NCBI RefSeq assembly: GCF_000276665.1
Contig: NW_004955417.1
Coordinates: 13,683,420-13,747,419 of the forward strand
Direction of reading: 5' to 3'
Source of the DNA: Chinchilla lanigera
Taxonomy: Eukaryota > Chordata > Mammalia > Rodentia > Chinchillidae
Length of the DNA stretch: 64,000 nucleotides
Shown: in pieces, positions 54,908 through 63,969 of the stretch
Layout of the letters: every line of letters starts with the position of its first letter
Numbering within the stretch: position 1 is the stretch's first letter
The notes under the pieces: model-generated
What the model was told of the DNA's origin: nothing
Databases searched by the model: none
The model's input: the letters and a program-made list of their open reading frames with translations, nothing else
Position numbers and translations under genes: made by a program

Positions 54908-55309
54908 TGTTTTGGTCTGCTTGGGCTGCCATGACAAAATACTATAGATGGGGTGTTGTTTTATAACCACAGAAATCTGTTTCTCAGTCCTGGAGGCTGG
55001 AAGTCTGAGATCAGGTGCCAGATGAGGATGTCAGGTTCTGGTGAGGCCTTTGCTCCTGGCTTGCGGACAGCCAGCATCTCTGGCTGTGTTCTCACATAGC
55101 AAGGAAGAGAGAGTGAGAGAGCAAGAGTACAAAGACAGAGCACAAGCCCCCCAGGGTCTCTTATAAGGGCACTAGTCCTGTTGGATCAGGGCCCCACCCT
55201 CATGACCTCATCTAAACCTAATTACCACCAAATACCATAATACCATATATAGGGGTTAGGGCATCAGTTAGGAATTTGGGGCCTGAGGGACATGATTCAG
55301 TGAGTAACA
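54908..55309 (-). mobile_element. MLT1-like LTR, antisense
   Basis: GGTCTGCTTGGGCTGCCATGACAAAATAC, GTTCTGGTGAGGCC, CCACCCTCATGACCTCATCTAAACCTAATTACC and a terminal GATTCAGTGAGTAACA reproduce the reversed MLT1 layout over about 400 bp. Confidence 0.85.
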
Positions 55310-55596
55310 GGGAGTACGGGAAGAGAAGACCACTTGTGGGACAGAAGGAGCAGTAGAAAGCTTCCTTTGTTTCTGTGCAAGGGAGGGAGGAAAAGGATAC
55401 CCCCAAGCTGCCCTGGGGGTCAGTGGCAGAGCCAGGACTACAACCCAGGTCCCTGGCTTCGGATCTTTTGCTCAGTGCAAGAGATCTGAAAAAAGTACAT
55501 CTCAGCTCAGCTGCTGCTTGGTTTGTGAGGAACAAGCTCAGACAGATGAGCAGAGGACCAGCTGCTCCCAGTTTGATGGTTAAAGAAAAAGCCAGG

Positions 55597-55690
55597 GGCC
55601 AGAGATATAGCTCAGCAGTGTAAGCGCCTGCCTGGCAAGGGCAAGGTCATGAGTTCGATTCCCGGTACCAAAAAAAAAAAAAAAAAGAAA
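55597..55690 (+). repeat. ID-like SINE
   Basis: GGGGCCAGAGATATAGCTCAGC, GGTCATGAGTTCGATTCCCGG, GGTACC and A17. The flanks GAAAAAGCCAGG and GGAAAAGCCAGG suggest a duplication. Confidence 0.92.
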
Positions 55691-57945
55691 AAGGAAAAGC
55701 CAGGACACCATCTTATGCTGTCTGCCAGCCTTTGGTTACCTTCTCCCTCTAAGGTCAGGATGGCCTTAGTAACTCACATGGAGCCCCAGATCCAGGCTGA
55801 CCGTCATTGCCACAGAGCTGGTGCCCCACAGCTGCTGCCACACAGACATGTGACTCACCAGATGTGTAATCCAGATGTGGGAGGCACAGCCTGTGTCAGC
55901 TGCAGGGACCCCAAAACCTGGGCTATGTCCTGAAACTTCTAATCATCCCAACCACCAATTGCAGAGCCAGCTCATAATGAGCATTTAATTAAATTGGGGA
56001 AAGGATGAAAATCCCTTCTTTGAGTAGAGTCTGCTTTCTCCTCGCTTCCTGAGACTTTTCCCGGGCCTCAGGTGGGCCATGTGACCATGGTCCCTAACCC
56101 AGACTGTCACACTCTGGATTGGAGTCTCTGTGCTTCCTTAGGCTCTGGGGTTGTTCCTTCTTATTCTCTGCAAGTAGTTATGGGCACCTTGGCGTGTTGG
56201 CACTGGGGGTCCTGGGATCACACAATATCAGTGTCTGCACTGATGAACTCTAAATTTCTCCAGGAAGCAGGGTGTTAAAGGTGTACTGTCCACTCTGTCA
56301 GAGCAGCATATGTCAGGGGGGCCGCCTCATCGTAGGGAGCTGTTTAGTCTGACACTAGGGGCTGAGTCTGGGAAGCAAGTCAGCTGGAGCGGAAGATCAT
56401 CCCAGGCCTCAGGGCCGACACAGATAGGCCCAGGGTCCAGGCAGCAGCCACAGGGAGCTGGGCCTTCTGAGTCCTGAATCTTGAGTACTGATGGCCGGAG
56501 GGAGCCCGGGGAGCAGGAGGGCCGTGTCGCCCAGCTGCTGAGAGCTACAGCAAGCTTTCTGGAGGCCACCCCCACTCTCAGCAAGCTTTTAGGTAGCCTC
56601 GGAGCACCTGCCAGCTGACCAAGCAGACCTGATGAGCCAGGACGGCTGGGAGGTGTGCAGCCGGGCCAGGAAACACCGAGGAGACAGGTTCACGATGGAC
56701 TCTGCCTCTGCCCCGAGACAGCCAAGACAAGTCGTGTCTGCAGGTCATTAAGGGACCTTGAAAAAGTCACTACTCCTCCCTGAGAAGAGGTGGGACTAGT
56801 GCATCTCTGAGGTATTTTCTAGCCCCCAAATACAATTGTACCTGGCACAGGGTAAGTGCTCCGTAACATGTGCTGCTGGAGTCACCTGGCATTGGGGTGT
56901 CCCCTGTCTTCAAGCTGGAGGTCCCTGTGCAGTGAGTCAGGGACAGTGCCATCATCACCTGCTGAGAAACCGCTGAGCCCTTCCCTTCAGAGAGTGTATT
57001 TGGCCCTGGGGAGAAGCTGACTGCAGCTTGGTTTCCAGACATGGTTGGTAGAAAGAACTAGAGCCAGCAGTCAGGAAGGTGTCCCAGGGCACTTTTGGCA
57101 ATCTGTCATTTGCCGTGTGACTCTTTGAATGTAGAAGTGACCCAGCACATCCCCACCAGGCAGAAAGTGGGCACTGTGTGGAACAAATGTGAGCAATGGG
57201 TTCTATTCCACAAGGCTAGTGTGTGGGAGAGTGAGGCACCCAGGCGACCGCAAGCATCCAACCAGAAACATCTGCACAAGGCCCTATAATGCGGCCTTAA
57301 TTACCTTGGGTTCTGGGTAGAAAACTGAGGAACTGTTTCCTTGGCGTGGCTAGCTCTTTGCAGGGTGCTGTTACATGCCAGGCATTACCATGGTGCTGGG
57401 GATGGAGAGAAGCAGCCTCGTGGCCTTCACAGTTCACTTACTCACAGCCTTACAGGGAGGGAACACAGGTTCCCCCAAAGTCACAACAGTGAGTACTCAA
57501 CTACAGCCTGATGCTACCCAAAGGCCAGGAACTTGGTGCTTGGAGACTGAGCTGGGAGGCCAGAGAAGACTCCTGAGTGGTGAGAGGAGGAAAAGTAAGG
57601 GGTACCACCAGGGAGCACGGGAGGAAGAGGGGAAGCTTCCAAGGAGCAGGGGGCATGCACAGCCCTAGAGCCCTGGAGAGCAGGGGACATGAGGCTGAGG
57701 GCAGCTGGCATGAGCCTTGGCAAGATTTCCAGACTCATGAAGGACTGCAGGCAGAGGGAGGGGTGACGAGTGCAGATTTCCTTTATGCAGACAGGCCTGT
57801 GGCCCCTGAAGGGAGGACTGACTAGAGGGCCCCAGAGTGAGATGTGGAGTCTGGGTAATGGTCAGTGTGGCAACTCACAAGAAAGATGAGGGTGTCTGGT
57901 TGGTGACATCAGAGCTGGAAACTCTGGGGTACTTGGGAAGGTCTC

Positions 57946-58297
57946 TGTGTTAGTTGCCTCTCCATGACTGTGACAAAATCCCTGAGATAAATGTCTTAAA
58001 AGGAGGAAACTTTTATGATTCTTTCAGCTCACAGTTTCCAGGGTTTCAGTCCATGGTTGCTTGGTGTGTTGTTTTGGGCCTGTTGGGAGGCTAAGCATCA
58101 TGGTGGGAGAGTATGGCAGAAGAAAGCTGCTGCTCTCATGGTGGCCAGAAGCCAAGAGAAAGAGAGGAATGGGCAGAGTCCTAATATGCCCTTTAAGGGC
58201 ATGTCCCCAATGACCTGCTTCCTCCAGGTGACCTCAATTCCTGATTTCCTCCACTGAGCATCAAGCCTGCAACACATTTAAGACCTAAACCATGACA
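57946..58297 (-). mobile_element. MaLR-like solo LTR, antisense
   Basis: On plus it runs from TGTGTTAGTTGCC to CCTAAACCATGACA with GGCTCACAGTTTCC-type, GTCCATGGTTG and CTGCTTCCTCCAGGTG landmarks. GTCTC at 57941-57945 and GTCTA at 58298-58302 fit a 5-bp duplication with one change. Confidence 0.82.
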
Positions 58298-58598
58298 GTC
58301 TAAATATAAGGTCTGAGTCCACTGCCAACATCTCGTCTCTGTGGTTCTGTGGAATCAAGCATGGGGCTTTAAAAAGCTGAGCCACAGGCCCCTGGATCAG
58401 AAACCAGGACAGAGGCTGACACTGTCAGTGGGGGGAGAGGTTGAAATAAGCTTGTCCTAGTCACTAGGACACAATACCCAACACCCCAGTTGGGACACAA
58501 TACCCAACACCACAGCTTAAAGGAAGGGAAGTTTATTTTGTTTTTATTTTAAAGAGTAAAAGAAGGATAACATAATAATGGGGGAGGGGCTTACCAAA

Positions 58599-58976
58599 TT
58601 ACAGATAAAGTGGTAGGAAATTATCAATGGTTATTGTTTTACATATGGTTATCTACAAGATAGTTTCTCAGGAAAACAAATAGACAAATAATAGTGAGTT
58701 ACAGACAAAAGAGGTAGGAGATTATCAATAGTTGTTGTACTATACTTTGGTATCTTCAAAGTGGCTTCTAAAGAAAATAAATAGAGCTATACATGCATGA
58801 CCAATTGAATAATCATTAACTATTCTCAATGGTTGTTGTAGGAAACACATAATAATAAACATACATCCATTTATGAAATAAGATAGGAACCATACAAACA
58901 TTACAGAGTTATGGATAGATTAGCAGGAAAATATCAATGGCTGCTGTAATACGTGGTGGTATCTTCAAAGTGGTTT
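58599..58976 (-). repeat. Imperfect tandem repeat, period about 100 bp, running into the gap
   Basis: TTACAGATAAAGTGGTAGG at 58599 and TTACAGACAAAAGAGGTAGG at 58699 start successive units. A diverged unit follows at about 58799 and another at about 58901. TATCAATGG/TATCAATAG and GGTATCTTCAAAGTGG recur in register. The last unit is cut by the run of N, which suggests that the assembly broke in a longer array. Confidence 0.75.
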
Positions 58977-59101
58977 NNNNNNNNNNNNNNNNNNNNNNNN
59001 NNNNNNNNNNNNNNNNNNNNNNNNNNNNNNNNNNNNNNNNNNNNNNNNNNNNNNNNNNNNNNNNNNNNNNNNNNNNNNNNNNNNNNNNNNNNNNNNNNNN
59101 N
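58977..59101. other. Assembly gap (125 N)
   Basis: A run of 125 undetermined bases between the tandem array and the retroviral fragment. Its true length is unknown. Confidence 0.99.
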
Positions 59102-59512
59102 GCTGGAAGGAAGGCCAGGATTGAAAAGAAGGACCGAGAGACTTGTATCTAGCAACAGGCTGTTTTCTTGTTCCTCCATAGTCATGATTACCCGGGGCTC
59201 CTCCATGGAGATGACAGTCTGGCCAGAGGGAGAAGGCAGAGTATGCCCCAGGCCCCCTCATTCCTGTTGGACTAACTGGTAGGATGGGTCTGGGCTCTGG
59301 GGTCTCCGCTTCAGAGGGCAGACCGATCTCCAGTGGTCACCTTTGCCTTCAGGGCATGGCCCAGGGGTCCTCTTAGGGCAGTTCCTCTTGAGGTGGCCTG
59401 GCTTTTAACAGTGGTAGCAGATGAATGCAGTTGTCAAGTTCTTCTTGGGGCCCCGGGAATCAGACTTGGGATCTGCTTCTCTTAGAGCTGCAGCAAAAGC
59501 AGCTGCTTTTTG
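59102..59512 (-). pseudogene. Degraded class I ERV gag (nucleocapsid) - stop - protease fragment
   Basis: On minus, one frame holds three landmarks. First is a CCHC zinc knuckle at 59378-59419 (C-x2-C-x4-H-x4-C) with an in-frame TAA inside. Second is a second knuckle at 59318-59356 (C-x2-[C]-x3-H-x4-C) whose second Cys is Gly. Third is a TGA at 59258-59260 followed by Gly-Gly and then a protease start containing EEPRV and LLLDTS in place of the catalytic DTG. Gag, a stop codon and pro in the same frame is the gammaretrovirus-like layout. Two knuckles and NPG after the active site recall HERV-H-type class I elements. It is a dead relic with no capsid, reverse transcriptase or envelope. Confidence 0.75.
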
Positions 59513-59879
59513 GGGAAGTTTGTTTTGGCTCAAGTCTTTAGTTTGAGTTGGCTGGCACCAAGGCAGGAAGGTGGGGTGGGAGGGTCTGGTGGAGGAGAGC
59601 TGCTCACTTCATGGTGGCCAGGAAGGAGAGAAGGGAGGAGTGGGGATGGAGAGATACCTTTCCGGGTCATGTCCCACCCCCATGAGCCACCTCCAACCAG
59701 GCCCCTGCCTCCTAACAGCAAGTCAGCTGCAGGGCCCTCATAATTCAATCATCTTTCAAAAGTTGATAAACCATAACAAAACTCTTTGGAGGAAGCCCTA
59801 GAGCTACTTACCAGCTTTTGAAGGTTCAGACCCTTTAAGCATTTCTGCCTTAGGATATGTGTTTTTCAGCTACATTTTC

Positions 59880-60027
59880 ATATTGTATGCAAAATTGTAT
59901 GCACAAAAATATTTGTCACCACAATGATTTTTTTTTTTTAATAAAAAAGAGACTAGGAACCACCTAAATGCCCATCAAATATGAGACTGGTCAGGTGAAT
60001 TACTGTGCAGCCTTTAAAAATGATGAT
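59880..60027 (+). repeat. L1 3' end remnant, sense
   Basis: GGAACCACCTAAATGCCCATCAAATATGAGACTGGTCAGGTGAATTA and GTGCAGCCTTTAAAAATGATG match old L1 3' UTR. It is cut by the LTR at 60028. Confidence 0.65.
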
Positions 60028-60437
60028 TGCTATAGTTTATACCTGGGTGTCCCCCAAAGCCTCATGTGCTTATAGGTGGAGTTTTTGGGCAGTGATTGGG
60101 TTATGGGGGTGTGATACTTACCTGTGGATGAGTCCACTGAGGAGTTTATAGCTAAATGCTATGTTGGGAGGTGAAGCCTGGGTCGGAGGAGGTGGTCACT
60201 ATGGGTGTGGCCTGGAAGGGTCTCTCTGTATCTCTCTCTTTCTCCCTCCTCCTCCCTTGATCCCTCTCCACTTCCCTCTGCCATGCCATGAGCTGCTTCT
60301 CCTCTGCCATGCTGCCCTGCCTTGGAGCCAGACCACTCCAAACTGAAACCTCTACAAACTGTGAGCCAAAATAATCCTTTCCTCTGTAGAGTTGTGGGTG
60401 TGGGTTTTGGGTCCTTGCAACTAGAAATGAAGATAAT
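60028..60437 (+). mobile_element. MaLR-like solo LTR
   Basis: TGCTATAGTTTATACC, GGTGTCCCCCAAAGCCTCATGTG, GAGGTGAAGCCTGGG, CTGCCATGCC and AATAATCCTTTCCTC follow the MaLR LTR order. The 3' end is uncertain. Confidence 0.78.
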
Positions 60438-60499
60438 GGTGTTGGATATCAAAGGTAAGAGGCTTACTTTTAACTGTAAGCCCTTTGTTTCCCTTAAGA

Positions 60500-60625
60500 A
60501 TATTTTTTTCTGGTACTGGGAATCCAGAAAGCCTGGGGCTTTCATACTGAGCTGCAGTCCCAGCCCTTTTTCCTTTTTATTTTGAGACAAGTTCTAGCTA
60601 AGTTGCCCAGGCTAGACTCCAAGCA
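60500..60625 (-). repeat. Composite ID/B1 SINE, antisense, 3' truncated
   Basis: TTTTTCTGGTACTGGGAATCC, ACTGAGCTGCAGTCCCAGCCC and TTTTGAGACAAGTTCTAGC; ends where a sense B1-like SINE begins. Confidence 0.65.
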
Positions 60626-60626
60626 T

Positions 60627-60778
60627 GCTGGGTGTGGTGCAGGCCTGTAATTCCAGCACTCTGGACACTGAGGCAAGAGGATCACAGTGAGTGCAAGGCC
60701 AGCCTAGGCTAAACAGTGAGTTCAAGGCCAGCCTCAACTACATAGTGAGACCTTGCTTCAAAAAACCAAAAAGAAAAA
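60627..60778 (+). repeat. B1-like SINE
   Basis: TGCTGGGTGTGGTGCAGGCCTG, duplicated GGCCAGCCTAGGCTAAACAG / GGCCAGCCTCAACTACATAG, GACCTTGCTTCAAAAAACC. Confidence 0.9.
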
Positions 60779-62064
60779 ATGCTGTTAAGTTTGGGGGATA
60801 ATTTCTCACACAGCATTAGAGGGCAGCTGTATAATACAATGATTAGTTGATTAAGCCTTTCACTGCTTCCTTATGTGAATAAAAGCAAATACAAATATAT
60901 TTAACTTTCTTATACCATAAAAAATACTGTACTACATCTCCCATTCTGTGCTTTTTTTTTTACACAATACTATTTCCCAGAGATCTTTCAGTATCCTCTT
61001 TCTCTTTAGAGCTGTGTAAGGTTCTATCCTGTGGACTATGCAGCAACTCTGCTGCTGGATACTTGGGTGGTTTGAATTTTTCCCTGTTACCCACAGCACT
61101 TGGGTGACGAGCTTGAAAGGGTCCCTTCGCAGGGCTCCAGAGCACTGTGGGAGAGACTGCAGAAGAGAAGTTGGGGTGAAAGGCACATTTGTGTCTGTGG
61201 CCAGATTCTCCCACACAGGGCCACGCAACCTCTTCGGTGTGCCTTGGAGCGCTGTGCCTGTTTTGCGTAAGCAGTCATGGGATGACTGAGCTTGAGAGCT
61301 CCCCCACTTTTCCTGTCACTTGATCACGTGTTCTGAGGCAAGGATGTGAAAAAAGAAAAACGGGGGAAAACTCATCACGTGATTTTAGAGCAGGCACACA
61401 ACAAAACTCCCAAAGAGCAGCGGGTCTGGCCGCCAGGAGCCCGCGTGGAGATGTGCCCTGTGGGCTCAGCTTCTCCGGCCCCTCCTGCGGGGAAGCAGCC
61501 CACTCTCGCAGGATAGTTAGTTCTCAGGACCCTCGGCCCAGGGAGTGGGGAAGCTCAAGCACAAAGCCCACACCTGCTGGGAGGGCGGCCGGGTAGGGCC
61601 GGGGAGCTTGGAAAGATGCTTGTGGGTTTCAGGGCCTGCAAGCAAAGACTGTTTTATGACCCCAGAAGACAGAGTACTGTTGCACATCCATGGTGGGGGA
61701 GCTCCCCTCCAGGGCGGCTGGGTTCTGATCACGCGCTGTACTTTCTAACTATGCCAGGAGCTGCCCGGAGCCACTGGGAAATGCTTGCTCGGCAACAGTA
61801 ATTAGTCCGAGCTGTGCTCAGAGAGTAAGTCAGGTCCGCAGCAAAGCCAGGTCCAACTCGGGCTGGCTGTCTTCTGCAGTTACAGATTCAGTTACCCAAG
61901 CTCCCGCATTGTTGGAAGATAGAGGCAGTGCTTCTGCCCAAGGAAAGGCAAAATTCCCTTCATGTTCGGAAGCTTACTTTAGAATATAGTGTAGTCAGGG
62001 GGAAGAAAGGGATTCATTATAACATTTTTAGTTAGTCTGGTTTTGACATGTGTTAACAATTGGA

Positions 62065-62210
62065 GCAGGATGTGGTTGCACATGTCCCTAATTCCAGCAC
62101 TCAGGAGGCTGAGGCAGGAGGATCATTTGAGGGCCAGCTTAGGTTACATAGTGAGCTCAAGGCCAGCCTGAACTACACAGTGAGAGCCTGTCTCAAAAAA
62201 AATAAACTAA
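62065..62210 (+). repeat. B1-like SINE
   Basis: GAGCAGGATGTGGTTGCACATG, GAGGCTGAGGCAGGAGGATC, GAGAGCCTGTCTC and A-rich tail. Confidence 0.9.
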
Positions 62211-62380
62211 AATTGTTGAAAGATTGAATGGGTGAGTTACCTAGTATGATATATGCATGCATACATGCATGCATATATAGATAAGTTGGTATTTTATGAT
62301 AACCAATGAAGTTAAACTTATTTTCTACTATTTATATGCCATTCATTTCTTCTTTCATAAGTTGTATCTTCATATCTTTT

Positions 62381-62530
62381 TTTTTGAGAGAGAGAGGGTC
62401 TCACTATGTAGTTAGGCTGGACTTGAATTTACTATGTTGCCCCAGCTAGCCTTGAATTTGCAGTGATCCTCCTGCCTCAACTTCCCAAATGCTAGATAAC
62501 AGGTTTGTGCCACCACACCTGGCCTGTCTT
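62381..62530 (-). repeat. B1-like SINE, antisense, 12-bp duplication
   Basis: TTTTTGAGAGAGAGAGGGTCTCAC to TTTGTGCCACCACACCTGGCC. TTCATATCTTTT at 62369-62380 and 62531-62542. Confidence 0.92.
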
Positions 62531-62647
62531 TTCATATCTTTTATTCATTTCTCCCGAGGGGATGATTGTTTAATTTGTATGTGTTCGGTATGGATGATTG
62601 CTTGTAGACACGATTTCTACTCAAAAATGTGCTGCAGAAATGGGTAC

Positions 62648-62734
62648 CTTTTTTTTGTGTGGTACCAGGGATTGAACTCAGGACCTTGTGCTTGCCAGGC
62701 AGGCGCTTGTGCCACTGAGCTATATCCCCGGCCC
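62648..62734 (-). repeat. ID-like SINE, antisense, close to exon EGF8
   Basis: T run, GTGTGGTACCAGGGATTGAACTCAGG, CACTGAGCTATATCCCCGGCCC. It ends 108 bp before the acceptor boundary of exon EGF8. Confidence 0.92.
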
Positions 62735-62842
62735 AAGTACTATTTTAATTTAAGGTGTCTGAAGCCTCTTTGCGAATGAGTAAGCCTCTCAGGTATGAAT
62801 TATTTTTTATTTCTGTTTCTGTCATTCCAATTTGATTCTCAG

Positions 62843-62965
62843 AACTGGACCCTTGTGCTGCGGGGGACCATGGCTGTGAACATTCGTGCATAAGCAACGA
62901 AGACTCATTTGTGTGCCGGTGCTTTGAAGGGTTCGTACTCCGAGACGATGGCAAGACCTGCAGGA
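62843..62965 (+). CDS. MATN2: Matrilin-2 exon, EGF-like domain 8
   Basis: A 123-bp phase 1-1 exon with acceptor CCAATTTGATTCTCAG ending at 62842 and donor GTAAGT at 62966-62971. With A from exon EGF7 it begins [12 protein letters not shown] and ends DDGKTCR. Six cysteines are intact. Its [12 protein letters not shown] loop has Ser where the other seven modules have Asn, so it alone fails the Asp/Asn beta-hydroxylation consensus. The recalled human EGF8 also has Ser there, so this is probably ancestral. Two more EGF exons are expected downstream. Confidence 0.97.
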
Positions 62966-63147
62966 GTAAGTGTTGGTGCCACCGGCCCCTGACTGGGTCA
63001 GATCGCTGCGTGCTGCAGCAACGCACTACCCTGGGCTCTGGAGAGATCAGGTTCGCACTACCCAGCGCCACACCAAGGAATGTAAGGTGGGATCCTAATG
63101 AGATCCTGACACAGGAGAAAGGACACTAGGTACAAAGTAAATGTGGT

Positions 63148-63250
63148 TCAGGGGTGGCGCTCGGTAGTAAGCGTGCTTGCCTAGCATGTGCAAGGTCCTG
63201 GGTCCAATCCCCAGTAACACATACACGCGCACACACACACACACACACAC
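63148..63250 (+). repeat. ID-like SINE with (CA)n tail
   Basis: GGGGTGGCGCTCGGTAGTAAGCGTGCTTGCCTAGCATGTGCAAGG and GGTCCAATCCCCAGTAACAC, closer to the classical rodent ID sequence than other copies, followed by (CA)n. Confidence 0.85.
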
Positions 63251-63429
63251 CTGAGTATAAACAAAGTTTGGACATTAGCTATTAATATTGTGTCAGTCTG
63301 GGTTTATTTCTTATAATAAATATACTGTCTTACTGTAGATGTTAAGAATAAGGGAAATTGTGTGTAGGGCATATGGGAATTCTCTCAATGTTTTTATAAA
63401 TCTAAAACTGTCCTAAAAATAAACTCTAG

Positions 63430-63522
63430 TGACAGGGGACAGCTCACTGTAGAATACATGCTTAGCATGCACCAGGCCCTGGATTCAATCCCCAGCACCT
63501 ACATGAATAAATAAATAAAATC
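63430..63522 (+). repeat. ID-like SINE, classical-type, diverged
   Basis: GACAGGGGACAGCTCACTGTAGAATACATGCTTAGCATGC, GGATTCAATCCCCAGCACC and an (AAT A)-rich tail. Confidence 0.78.
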
Positions 63523-63969
63523 TATTAAAAAATGAACAAGCACAAAAAAACACAAAAAACCCGTCAGTGGAGAGCAACAGCTGGACTCCTTCCCTTCTGT
63601 GCCGTGCACCAGGAAACTAGGAAGATGCACACCGGAAGTCCGGAGTCAGTCGGCCAGTAGTTCTGCAGTTATTACCTGGGAGAGTTGCTTACCCTCTCTG
63701 AGCCCCTGTTCATTTATCTTTTATAATGTTGTTGAAGTTGTTATTCCCGGTGCCCAAATCCCTCCTTGGGCACCTGGTGAAGAAGCTACCCTTGTCTCAG
63801 AAAACAATGCCTCTTAGGTGGGGCATGACAAGTCTGCCAAGGGCAGTCCACTGACTTCATGACTGGCCTACCTCTCAAAACACAGGAGTGTAACCCCAAG
63901 CAAACGATTCCCATCCCTATCCATCATCTTCTCAAGCTTCTCAAAGCTCTTTACAAAGAACAACTTGGG

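Larger units (their letters stand above)
58541..59512 (-). mobile_element. Composite retroposon: ERV gag-pro fragment + gap + ~100-bp tandem repeat + poly(A)
   Basis: The insert lies inside a MaLR LTR between GGGAAGTTTATTTTG (58526-58540) and GGGAAGTTTGTTTTG (59513-59527), a 15-bp duplication with one mismatch. Read on minus it is: 5'-truncated retroviral gag end, gag stop, protease start, unknown bases, imperfect ~100-bp tandem units, then an A-rich end (TTTTTATTTT on plus at 58541). A long duplication, terminal A-run and 5' truncation point to LINE-type target-primed insertion rather than retroviral integration. Whether retroviral part and repeats form one transcript is inference, because the gap hides the junction. 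Confidence 0.55.
58453..59778 (-). mobile_element. MaLR-like LTR, antisense, split by nested retroposon
   Basis: The left piece 58453-58540 (TGTCCTAGTCACTAGG...GGGAAGTTTATTTTG) and the right piece 59513-59778 (TTTGTTTTGGCTC...GATAAACCATAACA) align to the two halves of the LTR at 57946. AAGCT at 58448-58452 and AAACT at 59779-59783 fit its own 5-bp duplication. The left piece also carries a tandemly doubled GGACACAATACCCAACACC. Confidence 0.8.
49291..62842 (+). other. MATN2: Intron between EGF7 and EGF8 (13,552 bp)
   Basis: Rich in LTRs: a two-LTR MaLR element at 52323-54654, antisense LTRs at 54908, 57946 and 58453 (the last carrying a nested retroposon and the assembly gap) and a sense LTR at 60028. 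SINEs lie at 49966, 50555, 55597, 60500, 60627, 62065, 62381 and 62648; MIR at 50215 and 52035; L1 at 59880. No gene or recognised repeat is seen in 49300-49960, 50680-52030, 54660-54900, 55700-57940, 60790-62060 and 62210-62370. Confidence 0.85.
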
